Under the pieces are notes generated by a model. That model ran no database searches, was not told the DNA's origin, and saw only the letters and a program-made list of their open reading frames with translations. The position numbers and the translations under genes are program-made. Below, one piece after another: positions 45,851-56,149 of a stretch of 64,000 nucleotides of DNA (position 1 is the stretch's first letter; each line of letters begins with the position of its first letter). Source of the DNA: Pisolithus tinctorius (taxonomy: Eukaryota; Basidiomycota; Agaricomycetes; Boletales; Pisolithaceae); NCBI GenBank assembly GCA_024663395.1, contig JANFAH010000044.1, positions 248,001 to 312,000 on the forward strand, written 5' to 3'.

Positions 45851-47021
45851 CTATGGCCCTAGGAGGCACCTGGCTACATTCTGTAGGATGGCTACTTGGT
45901 TTTTTGACCAAGGTTTGTTTAGATTTTGAGGCAAGAGCTCTGTTCGACTGCAGCGCTTATCTGGCTCCTCAGACAGTGTCGGGGACTGATCATGTTTGAC
46001 AAGTGGCTTGTTTGTGCTGTCCTCGACCTTTCTAGGGATGTCCTCAGTGCTGGGTATGCCCGATTGAAGATCTGGGCCCATCTGCCCCAGGTTCATGCTT
46101 GTGCTACCAGCACCTGCATTCATAGAGGTAGTCAGTGAGTCTGCATCGTATTTGCTGCTTTCCCTGCTCACAGCTTGAGCGCCTACAGGTAACTTGGCTA
46201 TAATTGCTTCATTTGACCCTGGGTAGTCACCCTCAAGAGGGATGATGCTGTGTGTCTCAAGCTTGTGGATGCCTGGTCTGTTCTGGCATGCAGATGCCTC
46301 CAAGGTCATTTTGCCAAATGTGGTATGGTTTGTTAGTGTGCTTGGAGTATGTACTGCAGGTATGACTGCGTCTGTGAAGTTGAGTTGCACGTTCAGCTAT
46401 GTGGCCTGGCGTTTGTGTGTTTGACATCTCATAGCAGGCCATCTTGGGCTTGAGGTAGGTTATTAACTCTTCTGAGTTGTATCCACCCTTACCATTGGTC
46501 AAGAGGTGCTTAGGACATTCACCAGTTTTGATTTCTGCTTGAGCGTGAACCTTGTTGGTTGAGTCAAGGGTCTTTTCTGACTGATGGTCTGTCCAAGATG
46601 TTTGTACAGATCCATTGAAGGCTGAATAGGTCTGGTAGAGTGTGCCATGAGTGTTGTCAAGATAGGACTTAGATGGGGTTAAGTTGATCTGCTGTGTCTC
46701 TTTGAGACGAAGGTGATATGCTGCCATAGGATGCTGTGTGTGGTCCATAACTTCTGTTTCATCAACCATATCTGTGCTGACAGGTCCATGTGCAGGTTTT
46801 CCACTTGCACACCAGTCTGGGCTGGAGTGCTGGCTTTCGAGTGAAGCTTCTGACCCTGCACATGACTTGGACAGCAAGATGCCAGAACTGTAGAATGGGA
46901 AGATGGAGTTATTCAGCATGTATGAGGCATTGTTTTGGGTGTGTGGTTTTGCAGCAAGTATGTACAGTCCAGTCTTCTTACGAGTAGTGACTCCAACAGT
47001 CTCCCACTGGCTGTTGACCAA
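45851..47021 (-). pseudogene. Copia-B remnant of pre-integrase and linker region
   Basis: Begins with the gag-pre-integrase landmark K-T-G-L-Y-I-L-A (about 46975), in frame with the protease, then changes into long hydrophilic Ser/Thr/Gln-rich sequence with no D-D-E integrase residues and no reverse transcriptase. A frame change occurs near 46390-46260. This is what a deletion joining the start of integrase to the linker before reverse transcriptase would leave. Confidence 0.55.
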
Positions 47022-47045
47022 CTGACACTTATCTTGTTTGAAGGT

Positions 47046-48293
47046 GAATCATACTCCCTGACTGGTGAGGGATGAGACTGACAGCAAGCTCGAGCTTAAA
47101 GATGGCATGTAGTAGACATCATGTAGGATGATGCAACTTTTCTGTCTGTCCCTGAGGTCCATATCAAGAGTTACATGGCCAACTGTGACTGCATGCACAG
47201 TGTTTCCATTTGCAACTGTGATAGGCTGTGTAGGTGCAAGCCATTTAAGTGAGGTGAACCAACTGTATTGACAGCTCATGTGTCCAGAGGCTCTGGAGTC
47301 AAGGATCCAGTGTGTGCATGGAGGATGGCTGTGTGCATGTGCTAAAAAGAGGTGGAGTGGCGCATTGTACTCAGAGGATACATGTGCAAACTTGGCAGCA
47401 AGTTTGTCCTTTTCCTTCTCTCCTGGTTTTCCCTTGTCATCTGATGTTGTGTTTTTTGAAGCTTCGTCAGCTTTCTTTTTATGACATTCATCTTCACTGT
47501 GTCCTCTCTTTTTGCAGTACCCACACTTGATCTTTTTTCTGTCATCATTTGCTTTCAATCTTTGCTGAGCAGATGTCCTGGAGACAAGTGCAGTTTGCCC
47601 ACTGGAGGCAAGTTGACGTGACTTCTCCTCAATTAGAACCTGTGAGATCACTGAGTCGATTGACAGTTTGTCATTCAAAGACATCAAGATTGTGCAGAGT
47701 GTTGCATAGGAGGGTGGTAAGGAGATTACCATAGCAATGGCTACAAGGGAGTCATCAAGAGTTTGGCTGAGTGACTTTAGTGTGCATGCTTTGTGCCACA
47801 TAGCATTTAGCTGGCTTTCCATTGGACTGTCATCCAAGAGCATGCCATGGAACAGCTCGCCTATTAGATAGGCTATAGTCTGCTTGCCATGCCCTTCATA
47901 CTGCTGACACAACTTTTTCCAGATTTCGGCTGCTATCATCACATGAAGAACTCCAGTGAGGGGTTCATCTTTCAGTGTGAGTATGATCTGGGCTCATGCC
48001 TCTTTGTCCTTTATCAACCAGTCCATATGGCCATTAGGGTTGACTTTAGGATCAAGTGCTGTAGTTGTGTTTCCTCCAACGACTTCCCATAGGTCTCGTA
48101 TGTTGAGCACCATGCAGATCCTTACTTCCCATGTCTGGAAATTCGAGCCATCATCTTCAAGTGATGGTATGTCATAGAGACGACTCGAGGCCTGCTTAGC
48201 TTTTGCTGACAAGAGAGTAGTGGTGGTTGAGGCAGTGGTTGTTGAAGCTGATGCCTTGGAAGGACCAGCTGTCGAAGCTGAAGGGTTTGACAT
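47046..48293 (-). pseudogene. Copia-B gag and protease
   Basis: A Ser/Thr/Ala-rich start is followed by S-N-F-Q-T-W-E-V-R-I (UBN2-type Copia gag, about 48150), I-W-K-K-L-C-Q-Q-Y-E-G (about 47925), L-P-P-S-Y-A-T-L (about 47725), a zinc knuckle C-G-Y-C-K-K-R-G-H-S-E-D-E-C (about 47530-47485) and a protease W-I-L-D-S-R-A-S-G-H-M (about 47307-47275), where relatives have D-S-G-A. The section ends with the Y-Y-M-P-S-L ... S-S-L-L-S-V block. One frame throughout, interrupted by TGA near 47994 and at 47046-47048, both likely from CGA. Confidence 0.85.
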
Positions 48294-48360
48294 TTCATGA
48301 GCTTAAGGGTAGGGAAGATTTGTTTTTGTCTATAGTTCTGTGAGCTTGGGGCTCACAACC

Positions 48361-48764
48361 TGATGAAAATGTGACCAGAGCTGGGATTGAACCAGTGACC
48401 TCCTAGGTGTTAACCAGGTGCTCTAACCACTGAGCTATATGGTCTGGGGTACCAGTGTCAGTAGTTTGGTGGGTTAGACCACTACTGTGGGAACAAATCT
48501 CCATGAAGAGTAATGCACAGAATGCACCATCTCCAACACAGTCCCTCAATCTGGGCATTCTCAGAGTGCAATGTGTGTTGACACACCCTAGGGTCATGCA
48601 AATGGGCTTATACCTTGTTGCCTTGTGTCATGTGATGGATCAGGGTTTAATGCTGTGTTGCCTGGAGGTCTTACTAACAGCTACCTTGTGTCCATGTGGA
48701 TCACATGATCAGGTCTTACTAAGGATGCCATGTGACCCCTGTGCAGAGGACACACAGGTTCAGG
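48361..48764 (-). repeat. tRNA-derived retroposon (SINE-like), copy 1
   Basis: Flanked by 14-bp near-identical copies of the Copia-B primer site, which look like a target duplication. On the minus strand it has about 320 bp of body, then a tRNA-like sequence (48372-48444) and a short CATTTTCATCA tail. Related copies are at 62715-62995 and 63150-63500. The tRNA is at the downstream end, opposite to a classical SINE. Confidence 0.65.
48372..48444 (-). tRNA. tRNA-Val(AAC)-like sequence within the retroposon
   Basis: 73 nt fold by canonical numbering. Acceptor stem 6 of 7 pairs (position 6-67 mismatched), D-stem GCTC/GAGC, anticodon stem CCTGG/CTAGG with loop TTAACAC giving anticodon AAC, T-stem 4 of 5 with loop TTCAATC. 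The A box TAGCTCAGTGG and B box GGTTCAATCC are present; the B box would be GGTTCGATCC before a CpG change. No CCA is encoded, as expected for eukaryotes. Because related copies sit in repeats, this is more likely a retroposed pseudo-tRNA than a working gene. Confidence 0.5.
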
Positions 48765-48778
48765 TGGGGCTCATAACC
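48765..48778 (-). promoter_or_regulatory. Copia-B primer-binding site
   Basis: Minus-strand GGTTATGAGCCCCA directly after the 5' LTR, half-tRNA initiator-Met type. A near-identical copy (GGTTGTGAGCCCCA, 48347-48360) lies on the other side of the inserted tRNA-derived repeat. Confidence 0.7.
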
Positions 48779-48988
48779 TTTTGAGAAGGGACTGAGGTTG
48801 CAGGGTGAACTAGAGTGAAAACTACTCAAGCTGGTAAGTAAAAGTAGGGTATAATACCAGTAAGGAACATTACCTCAGTCTTTGAAGTAGGATGAAGTCT
48901 GAGGTACAAGGAAAAATGAAGTGGCTAAAATGTATGGAATTATTATGTAAGCAGTACTTGCTGTACAGAACAGCAGTATGTTCCAACA
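48779..48988 (-). repeat. 5' LTR of Copia-B
   Basis: 210 bp, begins TTTTGAGAAGGG and ends CCAACA. The TG expected at an LTR start occurs three bases in; the ACTAG duplication places the border before TTTT. Confidence 0.85.
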
Positions 48989-48993
48989 ACTAG

Positions 48994-51240
48994 CTCCAGG
49001 AGGATGACAACCAGGGCAGTGCACTTTCACTCTTAGGTACCCCTCTACATGTAAGTCAATTACAGTACTTGAGATGGCAGTGGATGCTCATTTTGGGTTG
49101 CATTACATGCCAGCAGGCAGACATTGGGGGTGCTGGGAGTACAAACCCTCGTGCAGATGGGGGTAAACAACCATGCTGGATGCAGGCTGAAGCCCCTACA
49201 GAGGGTGAACTAGAATGTGCATGGACAAGGCTCAGAATGGCAAAAACAACAAAGGTCTTGGCCAACAATATCCGGGTGCTGACACTCGTAGCTCTTTGCC
49301 ACAAGTTGGGGATTTCTATTGATGATCCCAAACAGCCAGGGAAGGTTCTTGCAAAGATGTGCCTTGTTGCACTTCTTGGGAAATGGGTAAAGGTCTCTTG
49401 CCCTTCCTTGAGCATTGCTGATTGTACTTCAATAGTGTGTTGAGCATGGGCTTGCAGACATGGAAGGCAATTTAATAGAACATTGTGCAGAGCCTACTGC
49501 AGTTGACCCCCATGAGACACCCATGGTACTTGGCCATGCAGTACTCAAGGAAGTGGAAAGACCAGGAACACCTAGTCCTTCTGTCCTTCATTTTTCCAGC
49601 ACCTGCTGCCCTTGGAATTGAGAAAAGAAAGCTCTCCACAGACCAGTGGCAGTCGGTTGGTATGATCCACCTTGTTATCACCTTGATCTGGATCTGGGGC
49701 CACTCAGAAGGTAGACAGCATGAGATGCTTGACAACTACATGCACCTTGTCACAGCAATTTATATAGCTAACCTCCATTCCACTTCATGGGAGCTGGTGA
49801 GTCACTATACTGAACACTTCAAATGTTACCTATCAGGGGTCTTGGATTTGTATAAAGAGGCAAAGTTGCAGCCAGTCCATCATGCATGCCTCCATTTTGA
49901 GCGGTTGTTGGTTGGGTTGGGACCTGTTCATTCATGGAGAGCTTGGGCTTTCAAGCATTTCAATTACAGACCCCAAAGGACCAAAACAAATATGCATTTT
50001 GGTGCATACCCACTTGAGTTCATGTCGACAGGCATTTAACCACATTCAATTATATAGGTGAACTTGAGCTGACATTTGTGAATGATGTATGTTGTGCAGC
50101 CAACCTTCAAATGCTGCTAAACAGCTCACATATTCCCCTGTCCATGAAGGAACTTTGGCTGACATTCCAACAAGCATTCAAGTCTAACATGCGAGGCACA
50201 TGTCTCAGTGATGCATATGTGCCTGAAATAAAGGTTATCCTTGCAAATCCAATGTCTCGAGGGCGCCTAAAAGCTGTATGCGAGGCATACTTGCCTTTAG
50301 CAATGGAATACATGCATGCCCAGTTGCCAGAAGGCAAGTAATTAATTTTATTACTATGACCCGAAACCTCATACTAGCTATAGTGATTTGCTGGTGTAAA
50401 GCATTACATTTAGGGGGAATGATCTTTCAACCAGCTGTCAAGTCGCAATGCAACTCACATGCAATGGTTCAACACCCTGGGCCAAACCACAATACCCAAT
50501 TCCCTGCCCAGATACTTGGACTATTTTCCTTGACTGTGACAGAAGACATCTTCACTGTTATTGCTCGCTATGTCTCTCTCAACAATGCAGATGCCAAGTG
50601 TGACCCTTACCCTCAGTTCAGCATGGTTGCTGGTCAACTGTATTATGATGCAGTCGAATTCCCATTTGTCATTCATGCATCCAATTTTATAGTGCTATTT
50701 GCCAAGACCCCATTCCAACTTGGCTACATATCAAAACCTGTCATCCATGTCCTACCCCTCTACAAGGTACACTTCTCTTTCACTTAATGACTGACTGAAG
50801 ATGAATAACTATGTGCCTCAGGACATATACTGCCAGTACAACCCACACAAGACATTTCAGAACATAGAAGATGATCATCAGAATGGTGCTGACTGTCAGA
50901 TCATTGCACTGAGGGGAGCTATTGGTGAACAGGTATGCACTCAGGAGCATGTAATACTACTACATCGGTTCAGCAACACAGCGGTGTAAACATGCCTCTT
51001 TGCTTTTTTGATGCAGTGATGAGTGAAGGTAAAATACACTGGCCCTCTGGGCAATCCAGGATGTGGATTACATACAGGGGCTTCCAGAAAGGTTTGCTGT
51101 GAGACATACAAGTCTTTTGCTGAGGTTGGGTGGGCCATTGGGGCACTAGCACATTGAATTCCAACAAGTCATCAGTAGAAGGGAATTTCTTTTCCTTTTT
51201 CTGTTAATGGGGAGGCTAACTAGTAGTGAAGATGGTAGGG
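48994..51240 (+). pseudogene. CMC (EnSpm/Tnp2) transposase, C-terminal part
   Basis: Continues the transposase after Copia-B. W-V-K-V-S-C near 49385; a long frame 49485-50039 with L-S-T-D-Q-W-Q-S-V-G, H-L-V-T-A-I-Y-I-A, P-V-H-H-A-C-L-H-F and L-G-P-V-H-S-W-R-A-W-A-F blocks typical of the region after the catalytic core; then E-L-E-L-T-F and C-C-A-A-N-L (about 50060-50110). A further part at 50390-50775 contains F-S-M-V-A-G-Q-L-Y-Y-D and F-A-K-T-P-F-Q-L ... V-I-H-V-L-P-L, the usual C-terminus. Introns and stops separate the pieces. Joined with 42872-45145 it forms one dead gene. Confidence 0.75.
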
Positions 51241-51283
51241 CTGTGAAATAGATTCTGTGGAGGCAATGCATTTTCTACAGTCA

Positions 51284-52433
51284 TATTATGAAGTACAAAT
51301 TGTCTGTGGCACATTGCAGAAGGGAGATGTCAAGCTCATGAGCGGTGAAGAAATATTTATACTAAATGATGGTACTTACAGTCAAATCAGCCTGGGAAGG
51401 AGGGGAAGACAGGTGACCATGCCAGAACACAGACCATCAGGGTAAGTATATGGTTTAGGATGGAGACATATTGCAGTTTGTGGTCAGGAGGTTGGACAGG
51501 TTCTGAAGGGGAATCTGGAGAGAACATGGCTAGCTCTGTAAATGCAAAAGCCACCTTGTCAAATCAGACTTTCCTTGCATGCACCATCTGCATGGACTTG
51601 AGTCAGCTGAACAGGGGATTCTACTAGTTCAGGTCATGAGGGAGCTTCAGTGTCCAGACCTTGGAACATGCTCCTCACTCAGAGAAGATGACCTGGCCAG
51701 CTGCACTCACACTGATGGATGTCTGTTCATCCACACTGTTCCCAGTTGTAGTTGTCATGACCAGTGTCCAGATCAACCAGTGTCGCTTTTGCAAATGCAC
51801 AAAAGAGGGTATCTTCTACCATGGGGAGTGGGGTGGGGTTGTTCTGGAATGCAAGCATCTGCACCTGGAATGATTGTGGTATTGAAACCTTTGATAGTTC
51901 ATTTATGGACCACATGAGAGATAGATTGTGCAGAGATACATACCATCAATCCATGTCACAGCAGACTTCATAACATGATTGCTGCCTGATGCCCTCATAG
52001 ATGGGAAGTGATCACAGGCATAGCACTCCATGTCAGACTTGAATGACCTGCAGCAGTCAATCACTTAATGACAAAATAACAGAGCAGTGAAATAGTCATA
52101 CCATACTTTTGATCCCCAGTGATAGCTTGAGTAGGTAGGGACACCATGTTTTGACATTGGGATGAGCATCAGTAGTGCCACAACTGAAAATATCTGTGGC
52201 AACAAGTATCCACTTTTCAAAGGCTTTGAAAGCCACATGACACTTGATACTTCAATACAATAAGAGGAAATATTTGCTGGAAATTGTCTGATTTCTACCA
52301 TCCTTCGCATGCAAGGCTGGAATCAGTACTGATGGAGGGGAAGTTGTACAACACCAGCAACTTGTCCGACCTGATGGCACACGCATTTGATTTAAATGAA
52401 GATCACAACCTCCATCCCATGTGAGAATAAACA
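51284..52433 (+). repeat. Left terminal inverted repeat of SUB2 element D/E
   Basis: About 1,150 bp. The outer 160 bp is coding-like on the plus strand (Y-Y-E-V-Q-I ... L-Q-K-G-D-V-K-L-M-S-G-E-E) and ends at a GTAAGTATATGG donor-like site near 51440. The inner part carries late SUB2 exons on the minus strand (S-L-A, K-A-F, K-W near 52320-52200). Similar to 11150-12293 and 35797-36940. Confidence 0.75.
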
Positions 52434-53039
52434 GCTAGGGTACCAGTGATGCTGCCTGGGAAAAACATTTTGTTATGACAGGAACAAACAGGCAGGGAAA
52501 GCCAGGGGTAGGCATTAGAGCTTGCAGGAGCTTGCATGCACATGTACAAGTCACCTGCTTACATAACCACTGCAGTGCTATTTTCAAAGTCCCCTGGTGG
52601 AGTCCAAGCCCTGGACAGAGCAATCACACCATGATCACTGATGATCACAAATGATGATCACAAATCCTATGAAACTCAGCATGCCCAGACAAAGCCTTGG
52701 AAAGACAAAGAACCAGATCACTAAGTGCACTGAATCATACAAATCATACAATGCAGCAATAGCCTGAGATTCTCATGGAAGGTCAGTGTAGTAGTCAGCT
52801 TGAGCTCTTCTCTAAACTCTCCATCCACACCACCCCCTAGTCCTAATGACCTGCACATGCTGCCACCAATCCCTTACCAGCCTCCCAGCCTTTATCTCTT
52901 GGCCATAAACAAGGCACTCCAGTAACTGAGGCATCTTCCCTTGCAGTTGGTGGCAAGTCTCTTGCCAGCACCTTTGGTATGTCTTCCTCTATCACTCTGG
53001 CATCTCCACCAACACACCCTCCCCCACACTTGTCCCTCC

Positions 53040-53850
53040 ACCGCCCATATGACAATGCAGATCTTGTCACTTGAACCAGAGCTGTTATGAGTGATCAGTG
53101 ACTTTGGCTTTGGGCATCCCTCTGAAGGTAAGTTCTCCATCCAAGTCAATGCCATGTCCATCGTGTGAGAACTGATTCAAATTCAAGTGCAGTTCAACAA
53201 GAACGATGTATCCCTCAGGCAGGTTTGGCAATGGATGTCCTCTGCCAAGCCAAGTTGGGTCATGGCAAGACTGCAGTCTTCATGCTTGCAATGCTGCAGC
53301 AGTTGGAGCCTGTTGACAGAGAAGTATCCATTATCATCCTCTGCCATACCAGGCAGTTTGTGAAGTGTGCACCAGACGTCCACATCCATACTTTCTATGC
53401 AGGGACTCTTGTCCAGAACTGCTTTGTGACAAGAATGGATGCCCCCTCATCATTGTGGCCACTCCATATTGGTTGAATGCTCTTGTTGGGGACAAAGTTC
53501 TGGACACAAAGAATGTGAAGCACTTCACACTGGACGAGTGTGACAAAATGCTTGAACAACTCAGTCAGTCCCAAGCCACTTCCAATGTCTTTGCTTGCCC
53601 CCACATAATCTAACTGCCCTCACACCTTCTCCACCCTGCAGACATGCACTGAGATGTCTGAGAGATATTCCAAGCAACCCCTCACCATAAGCAAGTTATG
53701 ATGTTCAGTGCTGTGCTGTCAAAGAAGATCCAAGTTACTTGCAAAAAATTCATTGTGAATGCAAGTTTTCTTTCATGTTGATCTTGCATCATTGTTCTTA
53801 CAGCTGTTTTGACAACTTCTGTTGACAATGAGACCAGGTTGACTTTCCTG
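53040..53850 (+). pseudogene. SUB2/UAP56-like DEAD-box helicase (copy D/E)
   Basis: Plus-strand order: L-E-P-E-L-L-stop-V-I-S-D-F-G-F at about 53075-53127, where the stop TGA is CGA in the family; intron 53128-53192 with GTAAGT donor and GTGCAG acceptor that restores the family's S-E-V-Q-Q-E junction; then [23 protein letters not shown] and C-H-T-R (53193-53360); A-P-D-V; V-A-T-P, L-N-A-L-V and N-V-K-H-F-T-L-D-E-C-D-K-M-L-E-Q (motif II intact, about 53540); [10 protein letters not shown] (53698); V-D-N-E-T-R-L-T (53823). The homology then ends at an internal deletion. Inactive: stop, frame changes and missing helicase domain 2. Confidence 0.85.
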
Positions 53851-53947
53851 CTCCCCATGGTAGAAGATGCCCTCTTCTGTGCATTTGCAAAAGTGAGACT
53901 GGTTGATCCTGACACTGGTCTTGACAACTACAACTGGGAATGGTGTG

Positions 53948-55035
53948 AGTCACAGTGTGGTTCAGTGGTGAAAACCAACCAAAACCTACACAAAAGACAA
54001 AAAGAGCAAGTGGTGGTGTGCCTATGCAGTACCTAGATGGTAGAACCTGTTCTTTGGGAGGATTTTTGCAAGCTACAACACTCAAAGATGAGTGCTGGGT
54101 TGGGGGTGCTCCTGATGAAGAGGGTGCATGAATACAAGAGAATGTGATGGGGTGGACCCTCTCAGTGAAGCAAATAAAAACCTCATGAATGAGGCTCTGT
54201 TGGAAGAGAGGATGAAGGGGGAGTGTCTTCTGCTGTATCTTGCAATAAGGAGGCAAGATGTGCATCATACTTGTCATGAATGTGATCAGGGAGAGTGGAG
54301 AACAGTAGATTATACTGTAGCTGTCACAATTTTGGAAGAATGATGGATGAGACTGGTATAAAGATGTTGCAGGGAGCAGGGAGGAAGAATCCATATGCTT
54401 CTTGGACTGGAGAGACTGAAACAACCACATAAGACCTTTCCAAGCGAATGACAGACCTGAGGCAACCAAAGAATGTCCTCCTAGAGGTCATACTGACAAA
54501 AAGAACCCGCTGTCCAAGCTGGATGGGCTGAGAGGGGGCAGACAAGGGTGGGATGTACCAGGATGCTTCAGGATGGAAGCTGGTAGGGACTCCTGGTAGA
54601 TATACATAGCCATGGTCCCTAGCAAAGGGGACAAGCAAAATGATTGATGTGGAGGTGGCCATATCAGAAGAATTAGTGAAATGAGCATCTTTTGGAGGGA
54701 GTGCTGTAGCAACATGTGGAGTGTGCAAATCCTTTCCAATTTTGGAAGGTAGGATCACATGGCTGAGCACTACAAGCGAGTGTGGGAATGGTTTTGGTAT
54801 CTGTAGAAATGGTGGAGATATGTTGAAAACCAGAATGCTGTACACAGGTGCTTAAGAATTTTAACCAGCACTTAACTTCCTCCCTTTCTTTTTCTTTGGC
54901 ATTGATGACTCGTTCTTGTGTGAGGGATGACTGCCAACATTTCTGGCTGTCCTTCTTCACATGAGGGCTATTGTCTTCATCTCCATTCATCAGCTGTATC
55001 CATGTCCACCTCACCAAACACCTTTGGTGTGTGAC
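53948..55035. mobile_element. 1,088-bp insertion with 9-bp target duplication
   Basis: Interrupts the right arm of the SUB2 element. Flanked by AATGGTGTG at 53939-53947 and 55036-55044. Ends AGTCACAG and GTGTGTGAC, a very short inverted repeat (GTCACA). A minus-strand frame of about 220 codons (54469-53798) crosses its left border and has no family match. The 9-bp duplication would fit a Mutator-like element, but no transposase is visible. Confidence 0.7.
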
Positions 55036-55492
55036 AATGGTGTGGACAAACAGACATCCATCGGTGTGAGTGCAGCTGGCCAGGTCATCTTCTCTGAGTG
55101 AGGAGCATGTCCCAAGGTCTGGACGCTGAAGCTCCCTCACAACCTGAACTAGTAGAATCCCCTGTTCAACCGACTCAAGTCCATGCAGATGGTGCAGACA
55201 AGGAAAGTCTGACTCGATGAGGTGGCTTCTGCATTTACAGAGTTAGACATGTTCTCTCCAGATTCCCTTTCAGAACCTGTCCAACCTCCTGACTGTGAAT
55301 TGCAATAAGTCTCCATCCTAAACCGTATACTTACCCCAACAATGTGCATTCTGGCATGGTCCCCTGTCCCCCCCTCCTTCTCAGCCCAATTTAACTGTAA
55401 GTACCATCACTTAGCATGAATATTTCTTCACTGCTCACAAGCTTGACATCTCCCTTCTGCAATGTGCCACAGACAATTTGTACTCCATAATA

Positions 55493-56149
55493 ACTCACAC
55501 CTGTGGGGATCTAGGTCTGAATGTATATATCTCCTTGAAACATACTTTCTATTTTCTATGTTATTTCTGCATGTTTTTGCTAAACACATTTATTATATCT
55601 AGTTTGATTTTTTCTAAGAGAGAAAGACTGAATATTTTACATGTTATTCTAATTGAGAATATGTTAGTGTTCACTGTATGTTCTTGTAGAAAGTGAACAT
55701 AATGTCCTGTGCATATTCTAATTGAGAATATGTTAGTGTTCACTGCCTGTTCTTGTAGAAAATGAATATAATATCCCCTGGATATTCTAGAGAAGTACAA
55801 CCATCATGATCACTCAGTATTCTGTTAAATGATACATTTTACACTCTTTACAGTATCCCATGCTTAAATAATTGGTTATTATCACTGCACACATGCAAAG
55901 AAAATGGAAGAAATAAACTGTGTATTTCTCTGAATATTCTGTAAAAGAAAATCTAAGAAATTTAGTCAAAATTTTCAAACTGAACAACATCAGTAATATC
56001 ATAAAGAAATGTTTATGGGCACATCAGAGAAAGAAAATAAAACATTATCCTTAGATTTTTTCTTCAAAAACACTGATAATAAAATGGTATCTCTTTTTTG
56101 AATTTTCTCAACATGTTTTTTCACAAAACACTTTACAATGCTTGCAGTG
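55493..56149. repeat. AT-rich 657-bp repeat, right copy
   Basis: Inverted copy of 10493-11149, identical in length. Adjoins the outer end of the SUB2 element as on the left side. Confidence 0.85.

Larger units (their letters stand above)
45146..48988 (-). mobile_element. Copia-B: internally deleted Ty1/Copia element inside the CMC transposase
   Basis: LTRs 45146-45409 and 48779-48988, with target duplication ACTAG (45141-45145, 48989-48993). It encodes gag and protease, then only a rearranged hydrophilic tail; integrase core and reverse transcriptase are missing. A primer-binding site lies beside the right LTR, and a 404-bp tRNA-derived repeat is inserted in the leader. It would need another element's enzymes to move. 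Confidence 0.88.
51284..55492 (+). mobile_element. SUB2-carrying inverted-repeat element, copy D/E (both ends present)
   Basis: Starts TATTATGAAGTACAAATTG and ends with the complement (CAATTTGTACTCCATAATA, to 55492). Left terminal repeat 51284-52433; spacer 52434-52830; SUB2 gene on the plus strand 52830-53850; right terminal repeat resuming from CTCCCCATGG near 53853 and completed at 55036-55492, after a 1,088-bp nested insertion. Without the insertion it is about 3.1 kb. The right arm lacks the part equivalent to about 51840-52430. No transposase frame is found. The element lies directly behind the CMC transposase. Confidence 0.82.

Noticed and set aside
54000..54469. The 223-codon minus-strand frame as a gene
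   Set aside because: It crosses the border of the nested insertion into the SUB2 element, so it cannot be an original gene.
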